The notes beneath the pieces were generated by a model that was given only the letters and a program-made list of their open reading frames with translations, ran no database searches and had not been told where the DNA came from. Of a stretch of 64,000 nucleotides of DNA, positions 6,945 to 15,471 are shown in pieces. Each line of letters begins with the position of its first letter. Position 1 is the stretch's first letter. The translations under genes and the position numbers were made by a program. The stretch spans positions 96,001 through 160,000 of the forward strand of contig NZ_JADJNN010000014.1 of the NCBI RefSeq assembly GCF_016714285.1, read 5' to 3'. This DNA comes from Nannocystis sp. Lineage in GTDB: Bacteria; Myxococcota_A; Polyangia; Nannocystales; Nannocystaceae.

Positions 6945-8297
6945 ATGGGCAAGGTTCTCATCATCCCAGGTGTGTCGGTCTCGGTGGTCAAGGAAGTGCT
7001 ACCCCAGCAGCTCGCCCCGTCCGGCGTGCTCGGCCTCGTAGGATTCACGGGAGCGGCCGGCGGCGTCGGCACCGTGCGCGCCGCCAGCTGGAATCGCGTG
7101 CGCGAGCTGTGTGGCGAGGTCACGGCGCTGAGCCTCCCGGAGGCGCGTCAAGCCATCGACAACGGCGTGTCGGAGCTCGTGATCGTCTCGCTGCCGAACG
7201 CCAACTTCACGGCCGGCGCGTCGCTCAGCAACGGCGACGTCAACAAGGCGGCGATCAAGCTGAAGGCCCGGGCCGGCGGTCTGTGGGCCAACTCGCTCGA
7301 CGTGGTGGTGACCGAGCGGACGGCGAACAGCGCGGTGGTCGCGGTCGACCTGGCGATCGTTCGCCGCGGTGCCGGCGACGCCATCGAGCATCTGCGCAAC
7401 ATCGCCGCAGACAAGCTCGCCGCGGCCCTGAACGGCCTCTCGCTGGTCGCCCTCGACGGCGCCGCCGACGGCCTGCCGAAGGCCGGCACCTACCCGCTCA
7501 CCGGGGGCAAGGACGCCGCGGTCGCCGACTACCAGACGGCGCTCGACGCCCTGATCGAGGAGTCGGACGTCGATTCGGTGCTCGCCGCGGTCCAGGACTT
7601 CAGCAAGCAGGCTGATGTCGTGTCGATCTACAGCTCGGTCATCGCCCATTGCAACAACCTCAGCGGCGACGCCAAGGGCCGCATCGGCTTCGGTCAGGTC
7701 GGGCCCCAGTGGACCGTCGCCGACGCCAAGAAGGCGGTCGAGAACCTGGTCAGCGACCGCTTCGCGCTGGTCGCCCCGAACGGGGTCGTCGGCGCCGTCG
7801 CGGGCCTGGTCGGCAACCTCTCGTACTTCCAGTCGCCCACCTTCAAGGCGCTGGCCGGCCTCGGGCCGCTCGCGCGGGCGCTCAAGCTCGAGGAGCAGAC
7901 CGAGCTGCTCAAGTCCTTCATCGTGCCCGTGGCCACCGAGCGCGGCCGCGGCACGATCGTGGTCCGCGGCCTCACCACCGACGGCGACCAGATCAGCGTG
8001 CGTCGCGTGGCCGACCGGGCCGTGCGGACCATGAAGATGATCGGCGACCTGTTCATCGGCCGCCTCAACAACGCCGACGGCCGCGGCGCGCTCAAGCAGA
8101 AGCTGATCGAGGCGCTGCTGCAGATGCAGCGCGAGGGCGCCATCGTGCCCTCCACCGACGGCAAGGACCCCGCCTTCAAGGTCGACGTCTACTCGTCGCA
8201 GGAGGACTTCTCCAAGGGCATCGTGCGCGTCGACATGGCCGTCCGGCCCGTGCGCGCCATCGACTACATCTACGCCACCGTCCTGGTCCAGGTCTAA
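6945..8297 (+). CDS. Contractile tail sheath protein
   Basis: The 450-residue protein starts at ATG 6945 after GGAGGG (6936-6941); the upstream ATG at 6915 lacks a site. The N-terminus (VLIIPGVSVSVVKEV) and the C-terminal stretch ending RAIDYIYATVLVQV are typical of phage and CIS sheath proteins, whose C-terminal domain forms the conserved inner sheath core. Sheath subunits stack as hexamers around the tube and shorten to drive it through a membrane. Length is near the usual 350-500. There is only one sheath gene, unlike the two or three sheath paralogues of Afp/PVC systems. The tube gene follows 15 nt downstream. Confidence 0.85.
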   Translation: MGKVLIIPGVSVSVVKEVLPQQLAPSGVLGLVGFTGAAGGVGTVRAASWNRVRELCGEVTALSLPEARQAIDNGVSELVIVSLPNANFTAGASLSNGDVNKAAIKLKARAGGLWANSLDVVVTERTANSAVVAVDLAIVRRGAGDAIEHLRNIAADKLAAALNGLSLVALDGAADGLPKAGTYPLTGGKDAAVADYQTALDALIEESDVDSVLAAVQDFSKQADVVSIYSSVIAHCNNLSGDAKGRIGFGQVGPQWTVADAKKAVENLVSDRFALVAPNGVVGAVAGLVGNLSYFQSPTFKALAGLGPLARALKLEEQTELLKSFIVPVATERGRGTIVVRGLTTDGDQISVRRVADRAVRTMKMIGDLFIGRLNNADGRGALKQKLIEALLQMQREGAIVPSTDGKDPAFKVDVYSSQEDFSKGIVRVDMAVRPVRAIDYIYATVLVQV

Positions 8298-8312
8298 CGA
8301 GGAGCGACCGCC

Positions 8313-8702
8313 ATGCCCACGATCTACTCCGCGAATCGCAGCAGCGTCCTCGTCAATGGCACCGCCATCGAGGGCCTTCAATCGCTCGTCTACCGCGTCG
8401 TCACCGAGCGCCAGGATGTCCGCGCCATCGGCACCGACGAGCGCGTCGACGTCATCTTCGGCCTGCGCACCGTGCAGGGCGAGCTGGTGGTCCAGTCGGC
8501 CAACACCGAGCTGGACACCCACCTCACTGACCGCAGCAAGTTCCAGATCGTCGCCAACCTCAAGCGCGACGAGGCCGAGGGTGCCAAGCGGACCCTGTCC
8601 TTCGACGACTGCTTCATCGAGGGCAAGTCCTTCAGCCTGAGCTCGGGTGGTTCGGTCAGCACGACCTACACCTTCACGGCAACCCGCGCCCGCGAGGAGT
8701 AA
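8313..8702 (+). CDS. Tail tube protein
   Basis: The 129-residue product sits directly after the sheath, with GAGGAG upstream of its ATG. Small size, beta-rich pattern and a Thr/Ser-rich C-terminal strand (STTYTFTATRAREE) fit the tail tube family (gp19/FII/Hcp-like), which stack as hexameric rings inside the sheath and carry cargo. Position after the sheath is the strongest argument. Only one tube gene is present. Confidence 0.7.
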   Translation: MPTIYSANRSSVLVNGTAIEGLQSLVYRVVTERQDVRAIGTDERVDVIFGLRTVQGELVVQSANTELDTHLTDRSKFQIVANLKRDEAEGAKRTLSFDDCFIEGKSFSLSSGGSVSTTYTFTATRAREE

Positions 8703-8705
8703 GGC

Positions 8706-9476
8706 TTGGACCAGGGCTGGCAGACGGTCGATATCGACGGCCGGCGCTTCGCCGTCCGGCGCGTCGCCGCTGCCGCTGGCCCCGCGCTCGAGGTCGAGCG
8801 ATCGCCGACCGATCGCGTCCGGCTCCGGCCCTGGTGTCTCGACGACCACCTCTCCGCGCTCGACCGCCACGCCCACCACGACGGCCAGGCGCCGCGACTC
8901 GATCCCGACGGCCTCGCCGCCGAGATCCTCGCCCGCACCAGCGACCCGCCTCTCGACGCCGCATCGGCGTCGGAGCTCGCGCCGCTGGCGTTGTGGTGGG
9001 CGAGCGGCGGCGATTCGCCGGTGCCCGCGTCGGCGCCGTCCGGGCTGCGCGCGTGGTCCAGCCTGGACCGCGCGCGTGCCCTCGACGCGTGCACCGACCC
9101 GGCCACCGGCCGGCTCGCGCTCGGCAGCTACCTGCGGGCCATGATCGCCGCCAGCACCCGCGAGGCGCCGCCCGCCGCCGCGTCGCTCGCCCTCCTCGAC
9201 GCCGTCACGGAGCTCAACACGCCCGCGATCGACATGTCCGAAGGGCCAGGCTCGCAGGCGCTGGCGCAGGTGACCTTGCGCCTGTGTCGCGCGCTCGGCT
9301 GGACGCCGGGGCAGGTGTGGTCGGCCCCGGCGGCCGAGGTCGATCGTGTCCTCGCGCTGCTCGACCGCCTCGAGGCCCCTGCGCCTGCGCCTGCGCCCGC
9401 GCCCGCGCCCGCGCAGCGGCGTGGCGGCCTCGCGGCGTACCCCGACGCCGTGATCATCGAGGTGGGCGAAGGATGA
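8706..9476 (+). CDS. Tail-cluster protein of unknown function with Ala-Pro tail
   Basis: The 256-residue frame starts with TTG 8706, 3 nt after the tube stop and behind AGGAG (8695-8699), so translation is probably coupled. Residues 1-220 are an Ala/Leu/Arg/Asp-rich helical domain; near 220-232 a pure (AP) repeat leads to a short C-terminal segment (AAYPDAVIIEVGEG). A 23-nt stretch at 9231-9253, encoding IDMSEGPG, is the exact reverse complement of an intergenic element at 50282-50304. In Mu- and P2-like tails this position holds tail assembly chaperones, so that is possible, but I see no recognisable motif. The stop overlaps the next ATG (ATGA). Confidence 0.55.
   Translation: MDQGWQTVDIDGRRFAVRRVAAAAGPALEVERSPTDRVRLRPWCLDDHLSALDRHAHHDGQAPRLDPDGLAAEILARTSDPPLDAASASELAPLALWWASGGDSPVPASAPSGLRAWSSLDRARALDACTDPATGRLALGSYLRAMIAASTREAPPAAASLALLDAVTELNTPAIDMSEGPGSQALAQVTLRLCRALGWTPGQVWSAPAAEVDRVLALLDRLEAPAPAPAPAPAPAQRRGGLAAYPDAVIIEVGEG
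9231..9253. repeat. Dispersed palindromic element, copy inside a tail gene
   Basis: All 23 nt are the exact reverse complement of 50282-50304. The core is GACATGTCCGAAGGGCC. It sits in frame in the gene at 8706-9476 and adds DMSEGPG, in a stretch with no other recognisable structure. Confidence 0.75.
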
Positions 9477-10878
9477 TCGCGGTCACCTCGCAGGAGCTGC
9501 TCGATCGCCTCGAGCGGCCGCTCCGCGTCGCTCTCGGCGCATGGCCGGGTGTACCGCCCGAGCTCGCCGCGGCTGTGCCCTCCGGGCCGTCGCACGCCGG
9601 TGCTTCGGCGTCTGCGTCCTCGCCATCCGAGGTCGCGGCTGGGCCCGCGTCGCCGATCCGGTCGAGCGCCGCGGCACCGGCAGCGACCGCGTCCGCGTCG
9701 ACCGCGGCGCTCGACCGGCGTGAGTCGGTGCCGGCTGTCGCGGCAGCACCGGTCGCGCCGGCTGTCGCGGCAGCACCGGTCGCGCCGGCTGTCGCGGCAG
9801 CACCGGTCGCGCCGGCTGTCGCGGCAGCACCGGTCGCGCCGGCTGTCGCGGCAGCACCGGCCGCGCCGCCCGTCGCGGCAGCACCGGTCGCGCCGCCCGT
9901 CGCAGTGACCGCGTCGTCGGTCGCGGCGGCACCGATCGCGCCGCCCGTCGTAGCGGCCGCGTCGTCGGTCGCGGCAGCACCGATCGCGTCGTCGATCGCG
10001 GCCGCGGCGTCGCTCGCTGCGCCGGCACCCGCTGTCACGTCGCCCGCCACCGTCGCGTCGTCGGTCACAGTCCACAGCCCCGCCGCGCCGTTGCGGCCGG
10101 CGTCCGCCGCCGCCGCTCCGGCGCTGCCCCGCGAGTCGTCGTCGGCCGAGCCCGCGGCCCTCGCCGCGCCGCCGCTCGCTGCATCCGCGTCGATCTCGTC
10201 GACGCAGGTACCGGCTCCCCCCGCGCTCGCGCCGGCCCCGGCTCCCGTAGCGACCTCGGCCGCCGACAGCGTCGTCGCGCGGCCCGCCCTGTTCCGTCCG
10301 CTGCAGCGCGCCGCGCCCTCACCTCCGCCCGCACGGCGCGTCGACTTGGCCCCGGCCGCGCCGCCCTCCGTCGCCGCTGCACCCGCGACCGCGAGCGTCG
10401 CGTCGACCCTCACATCCGCAGCCGTGGCGAACCTCGCCGAGTCGGTGGTGAGCGCCTCGCCGCCCGCGCCCCCCGCGATCGCGACCCCCGCGACCCCCGC
10501 GATCGCCTTGCTGCCCCCCGTCGCGCCCGCGGCCCCGCCGGGTCCGTCCGCGACCCTTCGCCCCGAGCCATCGCCACCCGCGCCGCTGCGCCTGCAGGCC
10601 CGCGAGGTCGCGCCGCCGCGCCGCGCCCTCCAGTTCGAGGCGCTCGCGCAGCCCGCCGTTACCAGTCCCGAAGGACATGTCACAAGCGACATGTCCGTTG
10701 CGACAGCCACGCCCGCGGTCCCGATCAGCGGCGCCCAGGCCCCGGCCACGCCCGCTGAGCCGAGCCCGCGGCGTGAGGCCCCGCGTCGCTCCCCGCCGCG
10801 ATCGATCGCCACCAGTTCGAGGACGTCCTGGTCGAAATCCTCCGCGCCGCCGCGCGTCGCCACGGGGTCGAGGTCTGA
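9473..10878 (+). CDS. Ala/Pro-rich tail-cluster protein with an apparent frameshift
   Basis: ATG 9473 overlaps the previous stop. The N-terminus (about 35 residues, TSQELLDRLERPLRVALGAW) is ordinary, followed by about 400 residues of Ala/Pro/Ser/Val-rich low complexity with a nine-residue repeat. In the starting frame the sequence turns Arg-rich after about 10790, and that frame stays open to 13258 as a shadow of the next gene. In the -1 frame, from 10777, a natural C-terminus appears (AIDRHQFEDVLVEILRAAAR) and stops at 10876-10878, overlapping the ATG of the hub gene. So one base seems missing in the C-runs near 10778-10795. The conserved ends with a disordered middle suggest a flexible linker between tail parts. 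Function unknown. Confidence 0.6.
9734..9895 (+). repeat. 27-bp coding tandem repeat (AVAAAPVAP)
   Basis: Four near-identical 27-bp units (9734-9841) and two diverged units (to 9895) encode the nonapeptide AVAAAPVAP and variants with PAAP or PVAAAP. The array is coding and in frame; such Ala/Pro/Val tracts are extended linkers and prone to copy-number change. Confidence 0.85.
10673..10696. repeat. Dispersed palindromic element, copy inside the Ala/Pro-rich gene
   Basis: GGACATGTC (10673-10681) and GACATGTCC (10688-10696) form a perfect 9-bp inverted repeat with a 6-nt loop. It encodes GHVTSDMS in frame, near the end of the low-complexity region. Confidence 0.7.
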
Positions 10879-11897
10879 TGCCGCAGAACGTCCCCACCTC
10901 GACGATCCGGATCGACCAGCAGGCGCTCGGTGGGGCGAGCAGCGAGCTGCTGCTCCTGCGCGTGCGCTGCGAGACCGGCATGGACGGCGTCGGCGTCTGC
11001 GAGCTCGAGCTCATCGTCCCCGCCGGCGCCAGCCTGCCCGCGCCGGGCCAGCCGCTGACCGTCGCGCTCGGCCTCGACGGCAGCGAGTCCGACGTGTTCA
11101 GCGGCGAGATCGAGGCCGTGCAGGTCGGCGAGAGCTGGGTCCGCGTCGTCGCCAGCGACGCCCGCGCGCGCCTGGCCTGCACCTACCTCACCGGCAGCTA
11201 CGAGGCCCAGGGCCCCGGCAAGATCGTCCGCGACCTGCTCGGCCAGGCGAAGGTCCAGGTCGGCAGCGCCGCCGACGGCCCCGAGCTCGCCAGCTACGTC
11301 GTGTTCCCCCAGCTCTCGGTGCTGCGGCACATCGAGCGCCTCGCCGAGCTCATGGGCGCCGACCTGTTCATCGACGCCAAGGGCAAGGCCAACTTCGTCG
11401 CTGGCGATCAGCAGGGCGCCAGCGTCGAGCTGCGCTACGGCGTCGATCTGCTGTCCGCCGCGCTCGAGCGCTCCGGCTCGGTCCGCGCGGGCGTCGAGGT
11501 GTGGGGCGAGGGCGCCGCGAGCACCCAGGGCAGCGACAAGGCCCACTGGCTACCCGACGATCTGGGCGGCGTGAAGGGCAGCGCCACCGTGGCGAGCGCG
11601 CGCAGCTACGCGAGCAGCGGACCGCGCACCGCCTTCGTGCAGGACGGGGCGCTGCGCACTGGCAGCGCCGTCGGCGACGCCGCGAAGGGCCGCGCCGCCG
11701 CCCTCGACCGACCGCTGCGCGGCGTCATCGAGGCCATCGGCCTCGCCCGGGTCGCCCCCACCGACACCATCACGCTGTCCTCGCTGCCGGACGGTCACCC
11801 GCTCGCCGCGATCCTCGAGCGGGGCACGCTGCGTGTCCGCCGCGTGCGTCACCAGCTCGACGGCGTCCGCGGCTTCACCACCAGGCTGGAGTTCTAG
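10878..11897 (+). CDS. Tail hub protein, gpD / late control D family
   Basis: The 339-residue product starts at ATG 10878, overlapping the previous stop. The order of segments matches gpD/gp27-type hubs: a beta-rich first domain (ELELIVPAGASLPAPGQPLT), then the conserved middle (GKIVRDLLGQAKV, ending in HIERLAELMGADLFIDAKGK) that builds the hexamer-to-trimer adaptor between tube and spike. The C-terminal RRVRHQLDGVRGFTTRLEF is also typical. It should sit at the baseplate centre and bind the spike encoded at 13255. No LysM domain is visible, unlike Afp7. Confidence 0.75.
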   Translation: MPQNVPTSTIRIDQQALGGASSELLLLRVRCETGMDGVGVCELELIVPAGASLPAPGQPLTVALGLDGSESDVFSGEIEAVQVGESWVRVVASDARARLACTYLTGSYEAQGPGKIVRDLLGQAKVQVGSAADGPELASYVVFPQLSVLRHIERLAELMGADLFIDAKGKANFVAGDQQGASVELRYGVDLLSAALERSGSVRAGVEVWGEGAASTQGSDKAHWLPDDLGGVKGSATVASARSYASSGPRTAFVQDGALRTGSAVGDAAKGRAAALDRPLRGVIEAIGLARVAPTDTITLSSLPDGHPLAAILERGTLRVRRVRHQLDGVRGFTTRLEF

Positions 11898-11899
11898 GC

Positions 11900-13258
11900 A
11901 TGCCCGTACGCATCGGCAGCATCGAGCTCACCGGCCTGCAGGACATCCGCACCCAGGACGCCCGCAGCCTCGTGCAGCAGCGCGGCCCGGGCCAGGCCGG
12001 CAGCGTCGCCCAGGACCTCGGACGCGAGCCCGTCGTCGTCACCATGGAGGGCCTGCTGCTCGGCGACGATCCGCACGCCGCGCTCGAGGAGCTGCGCCAG
12101 GCCCAGACCGACGCGCGCCCGCTGGCCTTCGCCGCCGACGCGATCGCCGGCGCCGCGCTGACCGACGTGCTCATCGAGGACCTGCAAGTCCGCCAGCTCT
12201 CCGGCTACCGCGAGCGCTACCACTTCTATCTCCGCGTCCGCGAGTACACCGAGCCGCCCGAGCCCGCCGGGGCCAGCCTGGCCGATGTCGACGCGGGCAT
12301 CGACGCCGACGCCGCGGCCTGGAACGAGGGCGCTCTCGGGGCTGTCGCGGTGCTGCAGGACCCGAGCTCGATCGCCAGCGCCGTCGCCGACAACCCCGGT
12401 CTGCTCGCCCAGCTCAGCGCCGGTGAGATCGGCGGCGTGCTGCAGCAGGCCGCGGGCGCCCTCTCGGGCGGCGACTTCGCCGGCGTCATGCGGGCGCTCG
12501 GCCAGATCGACACCCAGAAGTTCGTCTCGGTCATCACCGACCTCGCCAGCGCCGACAGCTTCGGCGACTTCATGGAGAAGCTCGCGGGCGAGGGCATCGA
12601 CCTGCTCGAGGAGCTCACCGGCGTCGACCTCGGCGCCGCCGCCAGCCTCATCAAGGCGATCGCCGGCGGCAGCGACTTCCTCGCCAAGCTGCAGGAGGTC
12701 GGTCGCCGCGCCAGCGAGCTCGGCGGCGTGATCGCCGGCTTCGATCCCAGCCTCGGCGCCGCCCCCTTCCTGCGTCCGAACGGCACCACCCCGCGCGACG
12801 TCGTCGGCAGCGTCGACGAGCTCATCGTCGCCGTCGACGAGCTGTTCAAGACCGACACCGTCGCCGCGCTCGCCGACCTCGCCCAGCAGTTCGGCATCGG
12901 CGGCGCCCTCACGACCGCCTTCGACGGCCTCATCGCCGCGCTGCAGCAGGCCGACCAGTGGCTTTCGAAGCTCGAGGAGCCGCTGACCAAGGCGCTCGGG
13001 ATCGCCAACACCGTCAAGGGCCTGATCGACGCCATCGTCGGCCTCGGCACCACCGGCAGCAAGCCGGCGCTGCGGCTCCCGCCCGCCGCCGGATCGATCC
13101 TCATGACCGCCTCCGAGATCGCCGCCGCCGTCGGCCGCGTCCTCGCCGGTCTGCCGCGTTACACCGAGGAGGTCGTGCCCGTGCGCGACGCCCTCGCCGG
13201 CCTCGTCACCACCGCCGGGACCCTGCGCGACCAGGTCCAGGGAGGCGCCCCGCCGTGA
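11900..13258 (+). CDS. Baseplate protein, DNA-circularisation-N-like domain plus helical region
   Basis: The 452-residue protein begins 2 nt after the hub stop. Residues 1-130 resemble the DNA circularisation N-terminal family of Mu-like phages (IGSIELTGLQDIRTQDARSL, LGREPVVVTMEG, then YHFYLRVREYTEPPEP), found at the tube-baseplate junction. Residues 140-440 are long Ala/Leu/Gly-rich helices with recurring ADL, ELLTGVDL-like and IAGG segments. No other long helical protein is in the cluster, so this region might act as a short tape measure; that is speculation. The stop TGA is shared with the GTG start of the spike gene. Confidence 0.6.
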   Translation: MPVRIGSIELTGLQDIRTQDARSLVQQRGPGQAGSVAQDLGREPVVVTMEGLLLGDDPHAALEELRQAQTDARPLAFAADAIAGAALTDVLIEDLQVRQLSGYRERYHFYLRVREYTEPPEPAGASLADVDAGIDADAAAWNEGALGAVAVLQDPSSIASAVADNPGLLAQLSAGEIGGVLQQAAGALSGGDFAGVMRALGQIDTQKFVSVITDLASADSFGDFMEKLAGEGIDLLEELTGVDLGAAASLIKAIAGGSDFLAKLQEVGRRASELGGVIAGFDPSLGAAPFLRPNGTTPRDVVGSVDELIVAVDELFKTDTVAALADLAQQFGIGGALTTAFDGLIAALQQADQWLSKLEEPLTKALGIANTVKGLIDAIVGLGTTGSKPALRLPPAAGSILMTASEIAAAVGRVLAGLPRYTEEVVPVRDALAGLVTTAGTLRDQVQGGAPP

Positions 13259-13890
13259 GCGACCTGATGCACATCCTCCGCGCCGTCGTCCGCGAGGAGC
13301 TCAAGGCCCTGCGCCTCGGCGACATCGCCGTCGTCACCGCCACGATGCCGCACGCGGACGGTGACACCCACAACTACGAGTGCAACGTCAAGCTGCGCGA
13401 GCAGGGCCTCGAGCTGCGCAAGGTCCCGATCGCCACGCCGCACATCGGCATGGCCAGCGCCCCGCGCGAGGGCGACCTCGTCTACGTCTCCTACGTCGGC
13501 GGCGACCCCAACCGCCCGATCGTCGTCGGCCGCCTCTACTCCGACAAGGCCAGCCCGCCGATCCACGCCGAGGGCGAGTGGCGCGTCGAGTCGCCGCTCG
13601 CCGGCGAAGCCTCGCTGACCATCGACAAGGACCAGTCGATCGTCCTCACCGCCGGCAAGAACATCGTCACGATCAAGAAGGACGACGTCATCGAGATCAC
13701 CGGCGAGGCCGACCTCAAGATCGAGGTCAAGGGCGACGTCAACATCAAGTGCACCAACGCCAAGATCGACGCCTCCGGCGACGTCGACCTCGGCACCGGC
13801 GGCGGCGGCGTCATCACCGACAAGACCCACAAGTGCTACTTCACCGGCGCTCCGCTGGTCGGCTCCATCACGGTCAAGGCGAAGGGATAA
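13255..13890 (+). CDS. Baseplate spike protein (gpV / gp5 / VgrG-like)
   Basis: Start GTG 13255 overlaps the previous stop (GTGA). The 211-residue protein has an N-terminal OB-like domain (LGDIAVVTATMPHADGDTHN, then REGDLVYVSYVGGDPNRPIV, the classic spike signature) followed from about residue 115 by an alternating-residue beta region (SIVLTAGKNIVTIKKDDVIE, KIEVKGDVNIKC) that should form a trimeric beta-helix needle. This trimer caps the hub and pierces the target membrane. Its length is in the gpV range. No enzymatic domain is fused to it. Confidence 0.85.
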   Translation: MSDLMHILRAVVREELKALRLGDIAVVTATMPHADGDTHNYECNVKLREQGLELRKVPIATPHIGMASAPREGDLVYVSYVGGDPNRPIVVGRLYSDKASPPIHAEGEWRVESPLAGEASLTIDKDQSIVLTAGKNIVTIKKDDVIEITGEADLKIEVKGDVNIKCTNAKIDASGDVDLGTGGGGVITDKTHKCYFTGAPLVGSITVKAKG

Positions 13891-13893
13891 GCC

Positions 13894-14544
13894 ATGCCTG
13901 CGCCCCAGAGCTCCGAGATCACCAGCTTCGCCAAGTCGGCGCTGCAGTCCAAGGGGCTGCAGGGGGAGAACGCGCCCGACCTCGGCGAGGCGATCGGCGA
14001 GACCTGCGGCGCCGCGCTGCAGCTGTTCATGGGCCAGGCCATGGTCATGCCCGGCATCCCGGCCGCCGCTCCGCCGCCGCCCGGGGCCGGCGCGACCGCG
14101 GGTCCCGGTCAGCTCGCGCCGCCGCCCGCGGGTGGACCCGGGGCCTCGCTCATCGAGCCGATCGCCGCCGGCTTCCTCAGCGCGAAGGGCATCCGCGGCG
14201 AGAACGCCCCCGACCTCGCCAAGGTCATCGCCGGCGCCGTCGCCCAGGGCATCCAGATGTTCACCGCGCAGGTCATGGTCAGCCCCGGGATCGCGATCTC
14301 CGGCTTCGTCACCAGCGCGCCCGGCACCCTCACCGGCGCCGCGCCGCAGGCCAGCGCGATCGAGGGCGTCGCCAGCGGTCTGTGCAGCGGCAACAAGCTG
14401 CAAGGCGAGAACGCACCGGACCTCGCCGGCGCGCTCGGCAAGGCCATCGCCGACGCGCTCGCCCAGCTGATGCAGCGGGCCCTGGTCGCGCCCGGCATCC
14501 CCGCATCGCCGGGCGCGACCGTCGGCCCCGGGAGGTTGCTATGA
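13894..14544 (+). CDS. Protein built from three copies of a GENAPDL module
   Basis: The 216-residue product holds three copies of a module of about 40 residues, around 12-55, 92-133 and 162-202. Each has a Gly-(Leu/Ile)-x-Gly-Glu-Asn-Ala-Pro-Asp-Leu core, an amphipathic Ala-rich helix and a closing (V/A)xPGI. Linkers are Pro/Gly/Ala-rich. It sits between spike and gp25 genes, where PAAR-type tip proteins or baseplate adaptors occur, but no PAAR metal ligands are visible. The three-fold sequence repeat could mimic a trimer to match the spike symmetry; that is inference. The stop overlaps the gp25 ATG (ATGA). Confidence 0.65.
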   Translation: MPAPQSSEITSFAKSALQSKGLQGENAPDLGEAIGETCGAALQLFMGQAMVMPGIPAAAPPPPGAGATAGPGQLAPPPAGGPGASLIEPIAAGFLSAKGIRGENAPDLAKVIAGAVAQGIQMFTAQVMVSPGIAISGFVTSAPGTLTGAAPQASAIEGVASGLCSGNKLQGENAPDLAGALGKAIADALAQLMQRALVAPGIPASPGATVGPGRLL

Positions 14545-14966
14545 GCGACGCCAGCAGCAAGGATCTCCAGCTCGGCAGCGACCTGCGCGTCATCTTCACC
14601 GGAGACGGCCGCGCTGACATCGTCTGGAGCGACCACGATCTCGAGCAGGTCACCGGCCTCGACAACCTCGCGCAGGCGCTGACGCTGCGCCTGCTCGTGC
14701 AGCGCGGCGAGCTGCGCGGCCTGGCCCACCCGCGCTACGGCAGCCGGATCCACGAGCTCATCGGTCAGACCCTCGACCGGCCCAACCTCGACCTGCTGCG
14801 TCGCCACGTCCGCCACGCGCTGCTCGGCGACCCGCGCGTCGCCGCCGTCGAGTCGCTGCAGGTCGAGCCGATCGCCGCCTACCCCGGGGCCGTGCAGGTC
14901 ACCGCGACCGTCCGCGCCCGCACCGGAGCCATCACCCAGATCGAGGTCGCAGTCGACCTCGCGTGA
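14541..14966 (+). CDS. Baseplate wedge protein, gp25 / gpW-like
   Basis: The 141-residue protein fits the GPW/gp25 family in size and pattern: an N-terminal strand region, then the conserved LTLRLLVQRGELRGLAHPRYG segment, HELIGQTLDRPNLDLLRRHV, and a C-terminal strand pair. gp25 is a baseplate wedge component that nucleates sheath assembly. It is translationally coupled to the triple-module gene and lies upstream of baseplate J, the usual order in Mu, P2 and eCIS loci. Confidence 0.85.
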   Translation: MSDASSKDLQLGSDLRVIFTGDGRADIVWSDHDLEQVTGLDNLAQALTLRLLVQRGELRGLAHPRYGSRIHELIGQTLDRPNLDLLRRHVRHALLGDPRVAAVESLQVEPIAAYPGAVQVTATVRARTGAITQIEVAVDLA

Positions 14967-14984
14967 GCGTTTGAGGAGCCCATC

Positions 14985-15452
14985 ATGGTCAGCGAGCACA
15001 CCAGCATCCAAGGCGTTCTCACCCTCGAGCTGCGCGACCCGGCCGGCGCGCTGCTCGAGCGGCACGTGGTCCACAACTTGATCACCAACCGCGGCAAGTC
15101 GCTGCTGGCCCAGCTGCTCGGCGGCAAGACCAACGGCGCGATCACCCTGGCGATCGGCGTCGGCTCCGGCACCGCCGCGCCCACCCCGGACGACCCCGGG
15201 CTCGCGACCAAGCTCGGCGAGGCCAAGGCCGAGATGACCGAGCCCTTCGTCATCAGCGGTCAGGTGCGGGTCAACGTCCGCTCGACCATCGCCGACGGCG
15301 GCACCGCCGACAACCCGCTGCCGCTGACCGAGGCCGGCATCCTGGTCCGCGTCGGCCAAGAGGCGCCGGTCGTGTTCAACCGCGTCACCTTCCCCGTGAT
15401 CAACAAGGGCCCCAACATGAGCCTCTTGCTGTCGTGGGACCTCAACTTCTAA
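14985..15452 (+). CDS. Tail-associated protein of unknown function
   Basis: ATG 14985 follows GAGGAG. The 155-residue product has a beta-rich pattern with a middle IGVGSGTAAPTPDDPGLATK, a Gly-Thr/Pro-Asp loop seen in small phage tail proteins preceded by a (V/I)xNLITxxGKxLLAQLLxG segment (residues about 30-50). No signal peptide. Its place between gp25 and baseplate J suggests a baseplate-peripheral part. The specific role is not recognised. Confidence 0.55.
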   Translation: MVSEHTSIQGVLTLELRDPAGALLERHVVHNLITNRGKSLLAQLLGGKTNGAITLAIGVGSGTAAPTPDDPGLATKLGEAKAEMTEPFVISGQVRVNVRSTIADGGTADNPLPLTEAGILVRVGQEAPVVFNRVTFPVINKGPNMSLLLSWDLNF

Positions 15453-15471
15453 GCACCCGTGCGAGGGCCTC

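Noticed and set aside
9734..9895. Possible CRISPR array in the 27-bp repeats
   Set aside because: Units are directly adjacent without spacers and translate in frame to an Ala/Pro repeat.
8834..13258. Single 1474-codon open frame across the tail cluster
   Set aside because: It joins parts of two real genes with Arg-rich shadow of the hub gene between them; ATGA overlaps and recognisable proteins in other frames show separate genes.
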